Source of the DNA: Oscillospiraceae bacterium
Lineage (GTDB): Bacteria; Bacillota; Clostridia; Oscillospirales; Acutalibacteraceae
Assembly (NCBI GenBank): GCA_022779945.1
Contig: JALEYA010000062.1
Span: 1 to 32,403, forward strand
Direction of reading: 5' to 3'
DNA length: 32,403 bases
Numbering within the stretch: the stretch's first letter is position 1; every line of letters begins with the position of its first letter. Below the pieces are notes generated by a model. That model had not been told where the DNA came from, did no database searches, and worked only from the letters and a program-made list of their open reading frames with translations. A program made the translations under genes and the position numbers. Shown in pieces: positions 16,123 to 23,561 of this stretch.

Positions 16123-16238
16123 GTCATATCCGCGCCGCCGGAAAGCTGAACACCCCGATGCTCCTGATGGCGGCGGCATTTGCGGCGGTGGGAATCGCGG
16201 CGGCATACCTGAAGTATAATAAAAAAGATATTCATTGA
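16123..16238 (+). pseudogene. 3'-end remnant of a plus-strand gene with C-terminal membrane anchor
   Basis: On the plus strand a frame without a start of its own reads ...AAGKLNTPMLLMAAAFAAVGIAAAYLKYNKKDIH and stops at 16236-16238. This looks like the C-terminal single membrane segment plus short basic tail of an exported protein. A hairpin terminator begins 2 nt after the stop, as expected for a genuine gene end. Upstream the frame runs into the antisense of the hydrolase remnant, so the body of the gene has been lost. Which strand was the original coding one across 16121-16160 cannot be settled by eye. Confidence 0.45.
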
Positions 16239-16240
16239 TG

Positions 16241-16270
16241 AAAACCTCCTTCGGGAGTCTTTTGTTTTTA
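16241..16270 (+). terminator. Rho-independent terminator with UUCG tetraloop
   Basis: CTCC-TTCG-GGAG (16246-16257) with A-rich sequence before and TCTTTTGTTTTTA after. It terminates the plus-strand remnant and lies just upstream of the macro-domain gene's promoter. Confidence 0.7.
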
Positions 16271-16277
16271 TCCTGTG

Positions 16278-16306
16278 TTGAAAAAAGAATAAAAATGTGC
16301 TATGAT
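16278..16306 (+). promoter_or_regulatory. Sigma-A-type promoter of the macro-domain operon
   Basis: TTGAAA (16278-16283), a 17-bp spacer and TATGAT (16301-16306), 35 nt before the ATG at 16342. Confidence 0.75.
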
Positions 16307-16341
16307 AAAATCCTGATTTTAACGGAAAAGGGGTGGAACCT

Positions 16342-17457
16342 ATGCCGCTCAGGATTGTCCGGAACGATATTACGAAAATGACCGTTGATGCGATCGTCAA
16401 TGCCGCAAACAGTACGCTTCTCGGCGGAGGCGGCGTGGACGGCTGTATTCACAAGGCTGCAGGCAAGGGTCTTCTGGAGGAGTGCAAAACACTCGGCGGC
16501 TGTAAGACCGGAGACGCCAAGGTTACCGGCGCGTATAATCTTCCGTGTCAATATGTCATTCATACCGTGGGACCGGTCTGGAGAGGCGGCGTATTCGGAG
16601 AAAAGAGACAACTGACGTCGTGCTATCGGCGGTCGCTGGAAATTGCAAGGGAAAAGAACTGCGAAACCGTTGCGTTTCCGCTGATTTCCGCAGGGGCTTA
16701 CGGGTATCCGAAGGAAAAGGCACTGCGGGTTGCGGTGGATACAATCGGTTCGTTTTTGCTTGAAAATGAAATGACGGTATATCTTGTTGTGTTCGACAAA
16801 GCTTCATACGGGATCGGAAAACGTCTTTTTGACGATATCAGCGAATACATCGATGATCGGTATTATGAAGAAGCGAAAGCCGGCGAGAGTGAAAGACTCA
16901 ACCGGGATATCAGAGAGGAAGAGGTTTCCAAAACCATTGCCAATAGGATGCCCTCGTCTGAGCCTGAACCCACCTTCGATGCGATGCCGTCCCTTGTGCC
17001 GCGCGAAGAAGCAAGAAGAAGCGGACGCCGCAGGGAAAGAAATCCGGAGAGCATATCGTTCGGCGCTTCTCAGAATACGACAGAGCTGCCGAGTCTTGAC
17101 GAAATGCTGAAAATGCTTGACGAAAGCTTTTCTCAGATGCTGCTTCGCAAGATTGACGAACGCGGTATGACCGATGCCGAATGCTATAAAAAGGCGAATA
17201 TCGACCGGAAGCTGTTTTCGAAAATCCGGAGCGATATTCATTACAAGCCGAGAAAGCAGACCGCGATTGCGTTTGCGATTGCGTTGGAGCTGTCGCTGCC
17301 CGAAACGGAGCAAATGCTCAAAAAAGCCGGGTACGCGCTTTCGCACAGCAACAAGTTCGATATCATCATTGAATACTTCATCCGGAAAGGCAATTACAAT
17401 ATTTTCGAAATCAATGAGGTTCTTTTTGCTTTTGACCAGAACCTTTTAGGCGCATAA
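16342..17457 (+). CDS. Macro domain protein with C-terminal helical HTH-like domain
   Basis: The N-terminal macro domain (about residues 1-170) has the ADP-ribose-binding signature IVNAANSTLLGGGGVDGCIHKAAG and the phosphate loop ISAGAYGYP, as in O-acetyl-ADP-ribose or ADP-ribosyl-hydrolase macro proteins. A charged linker follows. The last 120 residues (LDEMLKMLDESFSQMLLRKIDERGMTDAECYKKANIDRKLFSKI...) look like a helix-turn-helix module. Total 371 aa. The track's GTG at 16333 lies inside the ribosome site AAGGGG; ATG 16342 has good spacing. An ArsC/Spx-like gene follows after 16 bp. A link between ADP-ribose sensing and regulation or stress is inference. Confidence 0.85.
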   Translation: MPLRIVRNDITKMTVDAIVNAANSTLLGGGGVDGCIHKAAGKGLLEECKTLGGCKTGDAKVTGAYNLPCQYVIHTVGPVWRGGVFGEKRQLTSCYRRSLEIAREKNCETVAFPLISAGAYGYPKEKALRVAVDTIGSFLLENEMTVYLVVFDKASYGIGKRLFDDISEYIDDRYYEEAKAGESERLNRDIREEEVSKTIANRMPSSEPEPTFDAMPSLVPREEARRSGRRRERNPESISFGASQNTTELPSLDEMLKMLDESFSQMLLRKIDERGMTDAECYKKANIDRKLFSKIRSDIHYKPRKQTAIAFAIALELSLPETEQMLKKAGYALSHSNKFDIIIEYFIRKGNYNIFEINEVLFAFDQNLLGA

Positions 17458-17473
17458 AAAGGAGGAAATCATA

Positions 17474-17827
17474 ATGCTTGAATTTATCTGTTACCCGAAA
17501 TGTACGACCTGTAAAAAGGCGCAGAAATGGCTTGATGAAAACCATATCGAATATGTTCTTCGGGACATTAAGACCGAAAACCCGACATTTGACGAGCTTT
17601 CGGTCTGGAAAAAACGCAGCGGACAGCCGCTGAAGAAATTTTTCAACACAAGCGGGCTGTTATATAAGTCCATGGAGCTGAAAAACAAACTGCCCGATAT
17701 GAGCGAAGAAGAGATGTTGTCGCTTCTTTCGTCGGATGGAATGCTTGTCAAAAGACCGCTCTTGGTTGCCGATGATTTTGTGCTGATCGGCTTTAAAGAG
17801 GCACAGTGGAGCGAGAAGCTCTTGTAA
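17474..17827 (+). CDS. ArsC/Spx-family thioredoxin-fold protein
   Basis: The 117-aa protein has the CxxC redox motif CTTC at residues 10-13 (YPKCTTCKKAQKWLDE), the basic residue in KRPLLV that is conserved in the ArsC/Spx family, and full length for the group. Members include thioredoxin-coupled arsenate reductases and the RNAP-binding regulator Spx; sequence alone does not separate them here, and no ars genes are nearby. AGGAGG lies 8 nt before the ATG. It is most likely cotranscribed with the macro-domain gene. Confidence 0.85.
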   Translation: MLEFICYPKCTTCKKAQKWLDENHIEYVLRDIKTENPTFDELSVWKKRSGQPLKKFFNTSGLLYKSMELKNKLPDMSEEEMLSLLSSDGMLVKRPLLVADDFVLIGFKEAQWSEKLL

Positions 17828-17875
17828 AGAATGATTTGTCGCTTTTCGGGCGACCAAAGAAAAATCAAATTCTCC

Positions 17876-17913
17876 TATAATGTGATTGTAAGGCAAAAAC
17901 CTGCAATCACATT
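17876..17913 (+). promoter_or_regulatory. TATAAT overlapped by a hairpin upstream of the VWA gene
   Basis: TATAAT (17876-17881) could be the -10 of the VWA gene but has no good -35. It overlaps a perfect 10-bp stem AATGTGATTG (17879-17888) / CAATCACATT (17904-17913), followed by TTATATTTT. The hairpin may instead terminate the macro-ArsC operon, with the VWA gene expressed by read-through. The overlap of both signals leaves the assignment open. Confidence 0.5.
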
Positions 17914-17937
17914 TTATATTTTACGGAGGAATACACC

Positions 17938-18597
17938 ATGAAAAACAACAACAATAACATTACCGAACTTGTATTTATTCTTGACAGAAGCGGTTCGATG
18001 ACCGGACTTGAGAAGGACACGATCGGCGGTTTCAACTCCATGATCGCAAAGCAGAAAAAGCAGGACGGCAAGTGCTATGTTTCGACGGTCTTGTTCGATC
18101 ACGAAACTGAGGTGATTCACGACAGGATTCCGCTCGACGAGGTCGGCAAGATGACAGAAAACGAATACTACACAAGAGGTAGTACGGCACTGCTTGACGC
18201 CCTTGGCGGTGCGATCCACCATATCGGAAACATTCACAAATACGCAAGAAAAGAGGATGTACCCGAGCATACCTTGTTCGTGATCACCACGGACGGTATG
18301 GAAAATGCGAGTTGCAAATACTCTGCCGAAAAGGTCAAAAGGATGATTGAAAAGGAAAAGTCTAAACACGGCTGGGAATTCTTGTTCATCGGTGCGAATA
18401 TTGACGCGGTTTCAACGGCGGCAAGATATGGAATCTCCGAGGACAGAGCCGTCAACTATAACGCAGACAGCGAGGGGACGGGAATTGTTTATGAAGCGGT
18501 CGAAGCTTCCATCAGTGCGGTAAGAAGCGGAGAAGTGCTTGCGCCAAGCTGGTGCGCAAGTATCAACGAGGACTATGAAAAGAGAGGGAAAAGATAA
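17938..18597 (+). CDS. VWA domain protein (TerY-like)
   Basis: The 219-aa protein is essentially one von Willebrand factor A domain. The MIDAS metal site is visible as DRSGSM (residues 16-21), the Thr in YYTRGSTALLDALG and the Asp in ITTDGMENAS. No signal peptide or membrane segment is present, so it should be cytosolic. Similar small VWA proteins occur in tellurite/stress-type loci (TerY), but no ter genes are adjacent. CGGAGGAA precedes the ATG. The function is unknown beyond metal-dependent protein binding. Confidence 0.85.
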   Translation: MKNNNNNITELVFILDRSGSMTGLEKDTIGGFNSMIAKQKKQDGKCYVSTVLFDHETEVIHDRIPLDEVGKMTENEYYTRGSTALLDALGGAIHHIGNIHKYARKEDVPEHTLFVITTDGMENASCKYSAEKVKRMIEKEKSKHGWEFLFIGANIDAVSTAARYGISEDRAVNYNADSEGTGIVYEAVEASISAVRSGEVLAPSWCASINEDYEKRGKR

Positions 18598-18603
18598 AAC
18601 CAA

Positions 18604-18640
18604 GCCGCCGGGGAGCATTTTTCCTCGGCGGCGTTTGCTT
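18604..18640 (+). terminator. Terminator after the VWA gene
   Basis: GCCGCCGGGGA (18604-18614) pairs with TCCTCGGCGGC (18622-18632), with one G-U pair, followed by GTTTGCTTGTTGG. Strong stem, moderate T-tract. Confidence 0.75.
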
Positions 18641-18687
18641 GTTGGAAGAAATTACGATTTTACCTGCAAAAATTTTTTACAAACCTA

Positions 18688-18718
18688 TTGACTCTTACGT
18701 TACGTCATAGTATATACT
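18688..18718 (+). promoter_or_regulatory. MerR-type promoter/operator with 19-bp spacer
   Basis: TTGACT (18688-18693) and TATACT (18713-18718) are 19 bp apart, the over-long spacing typical of promoters twisted into activity by MerR-family regulators. The spacer holds the near-palindrome CTTACGTTACGTCATAG, with two ACGT half-sites like those in TipA/Mta-type operators. It directly precedes the MerR-family gene, indicating autoregulation. Confidence 0.8.
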
Positions 18719-18738
18719 CTCCTTGGAAGGTGAGACAG

Positions 18739-19476
18739 ATGAAAATGCCTATCAAACAATTCAGTACCCTTACGGGCGTCAGCGTGCGCACGCTTCACTA
18801 CTATGACGAGATCGGCTTGCTCAAGCCCGAAGCGGTTGACGAACACAACGGGTACCGGTACTACGGGGAAGAGTCTTTCAAAAGGCTTTCGGAAATTTTG
18901 TTTTACCGTGAGTTGGACTTCTCGCTCAAAAGCATTTCGGAAATCTTGCTTCTCCCGAATTATGACAGAAAAGCGGCACTGCAAGGGCAACGAGAATTGC
19001 TGATTCTGAAAAGGAACCGTCTGGATAGGCTGATTGCGGCTCTTGACGACGCAGAGAAAGGAAGGATAGAAATGAACGTATTTGATAACAGTGAATATGA
19101 AAAGGCAAGAAATGAATATAAAGAAGAAGCCGAAAAGCGGTGGGGAAAGACCGACGAATACCACCGGTTCAGTGAAAAAACCAAGGACTACGGAAACGAA
19201 AAATGGGGTGAAGTGAACGACGGCATGAACGTGATCTTCCGACGCTTCTCGGAATTGAATGAAGGGAGATTTTCTCCTGATTCTGAAGAGGCGATCAAAA
19301 CCGCCGAAGCACTTCAAAGCTTCATTACGGAAAATTACTATGACTGTAATAAGCAGATCCTGTCGTGCCTCGGACAGATGTATGTAAGCGACGAACGGTT
19401 CAAAAACAACATTGATAAACACGGCGAGGGAACGGCGGATTTTGTTGCGCAGGCAATTGAAGCTTACTGCGGATAA
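18739..19476 (+). CDS. MerR-family regulator with TipAS drug-binding domain
   Basis: The N-terminal winged HTH (residues 3-70; IKQFSTLTGVSVRTLHYYDEIGLLKPEAVDEHNGYRYY) is a classic MerR domain, followed by a dimerisation coiled coil (about 75-115) and a C-terminal TipAS-like domain (about 125-245; ARNEYKEEAEKRWG...YDCNKQILSCLGQMY). TipAS domains bind thiopeptide or other amphipathic drugs. The track's TTG start lies in the promoter -35; ATG 18739 has GGAAGG 8 nt upstream and gives 245 aa. No efflux gene is linked, so the regulon beyond autoregulation is unknown. Confidence 0.9.
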   Translation: MKMPIKQFSTLTGVSVRTLHYYDEIGLLKPEAVDEHNGYRYYGEESFKRLSEILFYRELDFSLKSISEILLLPNYDRKAALQGQRELLILKRNRLDRLIAALDDAEKGRIEMNVFDNSEYEKARNEYKEEAEKRWGKTDEYHRFSEKTKDYGNEKWGEVNDGMNVIFRRFSELNEGRFSPDSEEAIKTAEALQSFITENYYDCNKQILSCLGQMYVSDERFKNNIDKHGEGTADFVAQAIEAYCG

Positions 19477-19492
19477 GATTTAACGTTATAAA

Positions 19493-19532
19493 AAAAGACA
19501 GAGATGGGTGTATCGGCTCATCTCTGTCTTTT
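19493..19532. terminator. Bidirectional terminator between the MerR gene and the bile salt hydrolase
   Basis: A 14-bp perfect stem AAAAGACAGAGATG (19493-19506) / CATCTCTGTCTTTT (19519-19532) with A- and T-runs on each side, between two convergent genes. Confidence 0.9.
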
Positions 19533-19534
19533 AT

Positions 19535-20512
19535 TCAGTTTTGGTACTTTATCTGCTCCCCCGTAATCAGCGGATAACGGACAAGACTGCTTGCGTCAAG
19601 GTTTTCTTTGTTCATATCGACCGCCGAAATCTGATGATTTTCATAGGTCGTGTAGTAGTAAATACCTTTGCTTGCGTTACAGCAGGAGGTGTAAAGAGTG
19701 ATTTCATATTCTTTGTCGCCGACGTCACAGCAGCCCCTCTGCTGGTCTACCGAGCCTAATATATGGAAGAACTGACTGATGCTTTCGCTTTCACTGTCAC
19801 CCGAAACGGCGTTCATTTTTGTAAAGGCGACTTTTACAAAACGTGACTGCGACGAAAGATCACCGGGAAGCCCCATGGCACCCATGCCGCGGCTGTAAGT
19901 GTGAAGCCGGAGATCTTTTGAAAAACGGTTTTCGGGGGATTTCGGCGAAAGATGCATAAAGTCGTTGAGACGGAACATCTGCTCGGGGAAAGGCGGATTG
20001 TTTGTCAGTACACCGACGGGATTATCGTAAATCTTGACACCTTCTTCGACCGATTCAACAACGATACAGCCGCTTTTGTCGGCAATGATCCAATGAAGTT
20101 GAGCGGTCGGAAGCTGCCGGCTGAATTGTGTGTTGGTGATGTTGACGTTACTTAAAAGCTTTTTCGCTTCTTCAAGGTCGGCACATTTCGCGAGAACCCA
20201 CGGGATAAACTCAAACTGGGCGACATTGCTTTTGTCCTCGGCTTTCTCACGGTAAACGGCGTTGCTGACAAAGTTGAGTCCTGCCATGCCGAGCCCTTTT
20301 TCGTTTATTGCATCGTAATAAAGCGGATAATTGCCCGCAACGTGCGCCATGCCGATAAGAGCATAATGGTTGTCAAGCATTTCGCCCGAATCACGGAATG
20401 GGAACGGATAGTTTCTCGGTGTGACCGTGATTTCGTCGCCATAGGAAAATTCATAGTCAAGCGTCCGTCCGAAATAAAAATCTTTTGTCTGATAGGTTGC
20501 TGCAGTACACAT
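19535..20512 (-). CDS. bsh: Choloylglycine hydrolase-family enzyme (probable bile salt hydrolase)
   Basis: Ntn-hydrolase that deconjugates glycine/taurine bile salts, or in relatives cleaves penicillin V or acyl-homoserine lactones. The 325-aa protein starts MCTAATY, so Cys2 becomes the N-terminal nucleophile after Met removal. Other active-site residues are R16 and D19 (GRTLDYE), N80 (GMAGLNF), the Asn of VLTNNPPF (near 170) and the Arg of LPGDLSSQSRFVK (near 225). No signal peptide, as usual. It is monocistronic, with AGAAGG before the ATG and a terminator abutting the stop. Substrate preference cannot be read with certainty from the sequence. Confidence 0.9.
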   Translation of the reverse strand: MCTAATYQTKDFYFGRTLDYEFSYGDEITVTPRNYPFPFRDSGEMLDNHYALIGMAHVAGNYPLYYDAINEKGLGMAGLNFVSNAVYREKAEDKSNVAQFEFIPWVLAKCADLEEAKKLLSNVNITNTQFSRQLPTAQLHWIIADKSGCIVVESVEEGVKIYDNPVGVLTNNPPFPEQMFRLNDFMHLSPKSPENRFSKDLRLHTYSRGMGAMGLPGDLSSQSRFVKVAFTKMNAVSGDSESESISQFFHILGSVDQQRGCCDVGDKEYEITLYTSCCNASKGIYYYTTYENHQISAVDMNKENLDASSLVRYPLITGEQIKYQN

Positions 20513-20705
20513 GGATAAAGCCTTCTTTCGGTTTTATTAGCATTGTTGCTTGTCTGTCGGGGAATTATACGTTTCGTTCTTTAAGAAAAGCTAAAATACC
20601 CGAAACTCCATCGGACTTTCTGTTCTGTTTTCTTGAATTGTGACAAATGTCGGGTTTTCGTGTATAAATTTATTCATAAATTTGCAAAAGTTCATACATA
20701 ATTCA

Positions 20706-20734
20706 TTGACTGCGGCACCTCTTGGTGATATCAT
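20706..20734 (+). promoter_or_regulatory. Sigma-A-type promoter of the 871-aa secreted protein
   Basis: TTGACT (20706-20711), a 17-bp spacer and TATCAT (20729-20734), 31 nt before the ATG. The remaining divergent region up to 20513 must also hold the bile salt hydrolase promoter (a minus-strand TATAAT at about 20563-20568 has no good -35). Confidence 0.75.
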
Positions 20735-20765
20735 ACAAATATATTGAAACAGAAGGAGAATTTTT

Positions 20766-23381
20766 ATGAAGAAAATCATTTCATTGCTTCTTGCTTGTCT
20801 GCTTGTGCTTATGCCTTGTATGAGCGCGGCGGCAATCTGCGGCGGGGAAGCGGAGCAAACGCTCAGACTGGTTGTTCCCGAAAATTGGGAGATGGATGTC
20901 GGAGACAGCCGGAGCGTTGAAGGCGTTTTTTCCGAATCGGTCAGCAACCGTGTGCTTTCCTGGACAGCGGAACCCGAATCGGTTGCGACAGTTGACGAAT
21001 GGGGCAGAGTGACGGCAAAGGGCGAGGGAACAGCAACAATTACTGCTGAAAATTCCGACGGCGTCAAAGACTCCGTTACTCTTACCGTTGTGAAAACCGC
21101 AACAAAAGGCGTGACCAATAAGGCGAAACACGACTATGCACTCGGTGCCGTAAACGAGGTCGGAAATCTTCAGAAGCTGGTTGACCGCTATGCGGTTGAC
21201 GATGCAAAAGGCGTGCCGGAAAACGTCAAGGACGAAAACAGCTACAAGGATGCACAGACGGCAACCACCGCCGACGGTGCTGTATGGACAATCACAAATT
21301 ACGGTGTTCTTCGTACCGATAATAACGCTCCGACTGAAAGAGACAAAGAACAGCGTTTTATGGGCGACCGGTATTTCTATTCCGCCGACACGGGTGACGG
21401 CAAGGTGCTTGCGATCTTTCCCGATGGGGAATACGGAATCTGGACCGCTATGGCTGAGGGCTACACCCATATCAGAATGGTCAAAATGAACGGCACAGAT
21501 AAAGCCGCTCTGATGAGTGAAGAAACACAGGAAAACGTGGCAAGGCGGGGCATGGTTTCCAACGCAACCTTGACTGACGGCGAATGGAGACCGGATGAAA
21601 CCGATAACGACGGTCTTTGGACCTCGATGTACGGTGCAGGCGAGCTGATGCGCTACGCGGTTTTACGGGACGATCCGACCGCAACAAGAAAGGAAATCGC
21701 CGAGGCGAGAAAGACCGCTTATCTTTCGACCGAAGCCGTTTTGCTTCTTACTTATATCTCGATGCGTACAGGCACCGTTGAAGCGCTTGTTCACGCACAG
21801 AGAAACGGCAGTGTGGCCGATGCCTCCATCGGTAAATGGTACGGAAAGGACGTGCTTAAAGAGGGCGGAGACTATTCGCAGTTCGTTCCCGAGGGCAGCC
21901 CGGCTTCCGAATTTCAGAGTATGTTCGATCGCTATCTCAAGGTCGGTATGAGTTCGTATGTGATGAAAGACAAGAACCTTTCGCTTTATTCTAAGGACTC
22001 GTGGTTTGATCCGTCAACCGACAGCGAAACGGCACCCTCCACAAGAACAAGACTTCTCGAAGGCTTCTGGGCAAGAACGTATTCGTTCAAAGAGGAAAAC
22101 AATCCCGTTGACGGTTACATTTACTGGAGCCATAACGGCGACGGCACGGCGACCGGCGTTTCGACGAAACCTGAAACGGACCAGGGATATCTTCTTAACG
22201 GCGAAAACCTGAGAGGTGTTACCGTAGACGCTTCGGGCGAAGTTCCGGCAAGACTCTGGAACGATCTGATCGGTGCCGGCTATGACGTTGAAGATATAGT
22301 CTACAAAGGTGATACAAGCTCCGATGAGATTATCGGTCACCTGTTTATTTACAAACTTGCTTACGATATCTTAGGACCCGAAGATCCCGAAATCAAATCG
22401 CTCATTGAGCGCACCATGGATTCGTTCGCTCAGCATATCGTGGACAACGGCTATTCGCTTTGCGACGGTACGGGACAGCCGACAACCTGGAGCAAGTTTA
22501 ACCGCACCTATCTTCACAACGGTCAGGTCTTAGGCGGTGCTCCGCTTCAGACGGCGGTTATTCTAAGTGCTCTCAAGCTTGCCGCTTATGTAACGGGCGA
22601 CAAGAAGTGGGAAAACGAATACAAGATGGCGGCGCTTGACCCGGCGTATGAATATGCCAAGGTCATGACGCAGGAATGGGAACGCTATCAGATGTCGATT
22701 CTTGAATACGCGAACAGTGTTTCGGGCGTGATTGGTTTTATTTTGCGTCCGCTTGTAAACACAAAGCTGTTCCGGCTTGTTTACCGTCTGATTCTCAACT
22801 ATTCGGATGAAGAGATGGGAATGCTTGCTTACTATCTGCTGTTCCAGATGGAGGACGACGAAACCCTGCTTTCGTATTATAGAGAAGGCATTGACGATTG
22901 GTGGTATTCGATTTCTCACAGTGAAAACCCGCTTTGGTATTATATTTATCAGCTTGCCTATCCCGACAAGGAGGTTAAAGACGTTTACGGCAACAGCCTT
23001 GTTGAAACGGCGGCGTGGTCGCTTTCCCGTCATCCGGTCAGCACTGTCCGGTACTTAGCGTCCAACGAAAACCGGGACGATATCGCAACGATCGATTTCT
23101 CGAAAGCAGGAATCAGCGGTACGGCTGTTTTAAGCTACGATCCGAATGTCAGAAAACCGTTGTTTGCCGACAGTAAAAACGGTATTCTTCAGGTTATCGG
23201 TGTTGTTCTTACGGGAACGAAGCTTCAGTGGAAGGTTGCCGCTCCGGACGAAAGAGAGCTTCATAAGTATAACGGCTCTTCCTACCGTCTCGGAACGGAA
23301 TCTCAGGCTAATGAAATGGAAGGCTCGACGACCTATACCCTGCCGTACTGGATGGGCAGATATCACGGACTTCTCAAGTAA
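20766..23381 (+). CDS. Large secreted protein with N-terminal Ig-like (Big_2) domain, function unknown
   Basis: The 871-aa protein has a signal peptide (MKKIISLLLACLLVLMPCMSAAA). A bacterial Ig-like Big_2 domain spans about residues 30-115 (ENWEMDVGDSRSVEGVFSES...LSWTAEPESVATVDEWGRVTAKGEGTATITAE). The remaining 750 residues are helix-rich with repeated aromatic/Trp motifs (DGLWTSMYGAGELMRYAV, WYYIYQLAYPDKEV), reminiscent of alpha/alpha-toroid glycan-active enzymes, but I cannot name a family. There is no C-terminal anchor. It has its own promoter, an AAGGAGA site and a terminator. A role in attaching to or degrading polymers is inferred only from the Ig domain and export. Confidence 0.8.
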   Translation: MKKIISLLLACLLVLMPCMSAAAICGGEAEQTLRLVVPENWEMDVGDSRSVEGVFSESVSNRVLSWTAEPESVATVDEWGRVTAKGEGTATITAENSDGVKDSVTLTVVKTATKGVTNKAKHDYALGAVNEVGNLQKLVDRYAVDDAKGVPENVKDENSYKDAQTATTADGAVWTITNYGVLRTDNNAPTERDKEQRFMGDRYFYSADTGDGKVLAIFPDGEYGIWTAMAEGYTHIRMVKMNGTDKAALMSEETQENVARRGMVSNATLTDGEWRPDETDNDGLWTSMYGAGELMRYAVLRDDPTATRKEIAEARKTAYLSTEAVLLLTYISMRTGTVEALVHAQRNGSVADASIGKWYGKDVLKEGGDYSQFVPEGSPASEFQSMFDRYLKVGMSSYVMKDKNLSLYSKDSWFDPSTDSETAPSTRTRLLEGFWARTYSFKEENNPVDGYIYWSHNGDGTATGVSTKPETDQGYLLNGENLRGVTVDASGEVPARLWNDLIGAGYDVEDIVYKGDTSSDEIIGHLFIYKLAYDILGPEDPEIKSLIERTMDSFAQHIVDNGYSLCDGTGQPTTWSKFNRTYLHNGQVLGGAPLQTAVILSALKLAAYVTGDKKWENEYKMAALDPAYEYAKVMTQEWERYQMSILEYANSVSGVIGFILRPLVNTKLFRLVYRLILNYSDEEMGMLAYYLLFQMEDDETLLSYYREGIDDWWYSISHSENPLWYYIYQLAYPDKEVKDVYGNSLVETAAWSLSRHPVSTVRYLASNENRDDIATIDFSKAGISGTAVLSYDPNVRKPLFADSKNGILQVIGVVLTGTKLQWKVAAPDERELHKYNGSSYRLGTESQANEMEGSTTYTLPYWMGRYHGLLK

Positions 23382-23398
23382 AAGTCAAAGAAAAACTG

Positions 23399-23440
23399 AA
23401 CGTGAAGTGTCAGAACCGGCACTTCACGTTTTGCTTTTCT
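23399..23440 (+). terminator. Terminator after the 871-aa secreted protein
   Basis: An 11-bp perfect stem AACGTGAAGTG (23399-23409) / CACTTCACGTT (23420-23430) followed by TTGCTTTTCT. Confidence 0.9.
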
Positions 23441-23503
23441 AAAAACAAAAAATTATATATGATTAAGATGTCAGCGGACGGCTGTTTTTTTGTTGATATT
23501 ATG

Positions 23504-23531
23504 TTGACATTGTGAAGAAAACGTTTATAAT
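23504..23531 (+). promoter_or_regulatory. Consensus sigma-A promoter of the secreted hydrolase
   Basis: TTGACA (23504-23509), a 16-bp spacer and TATAAT (23526-23531). Both hexamers match consensus exactly, suggesting high expression. Confidence 0.85.
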
Positions 23532-23561
23532 ATATTACAAATAAATAAAGGAGGATTTTTT

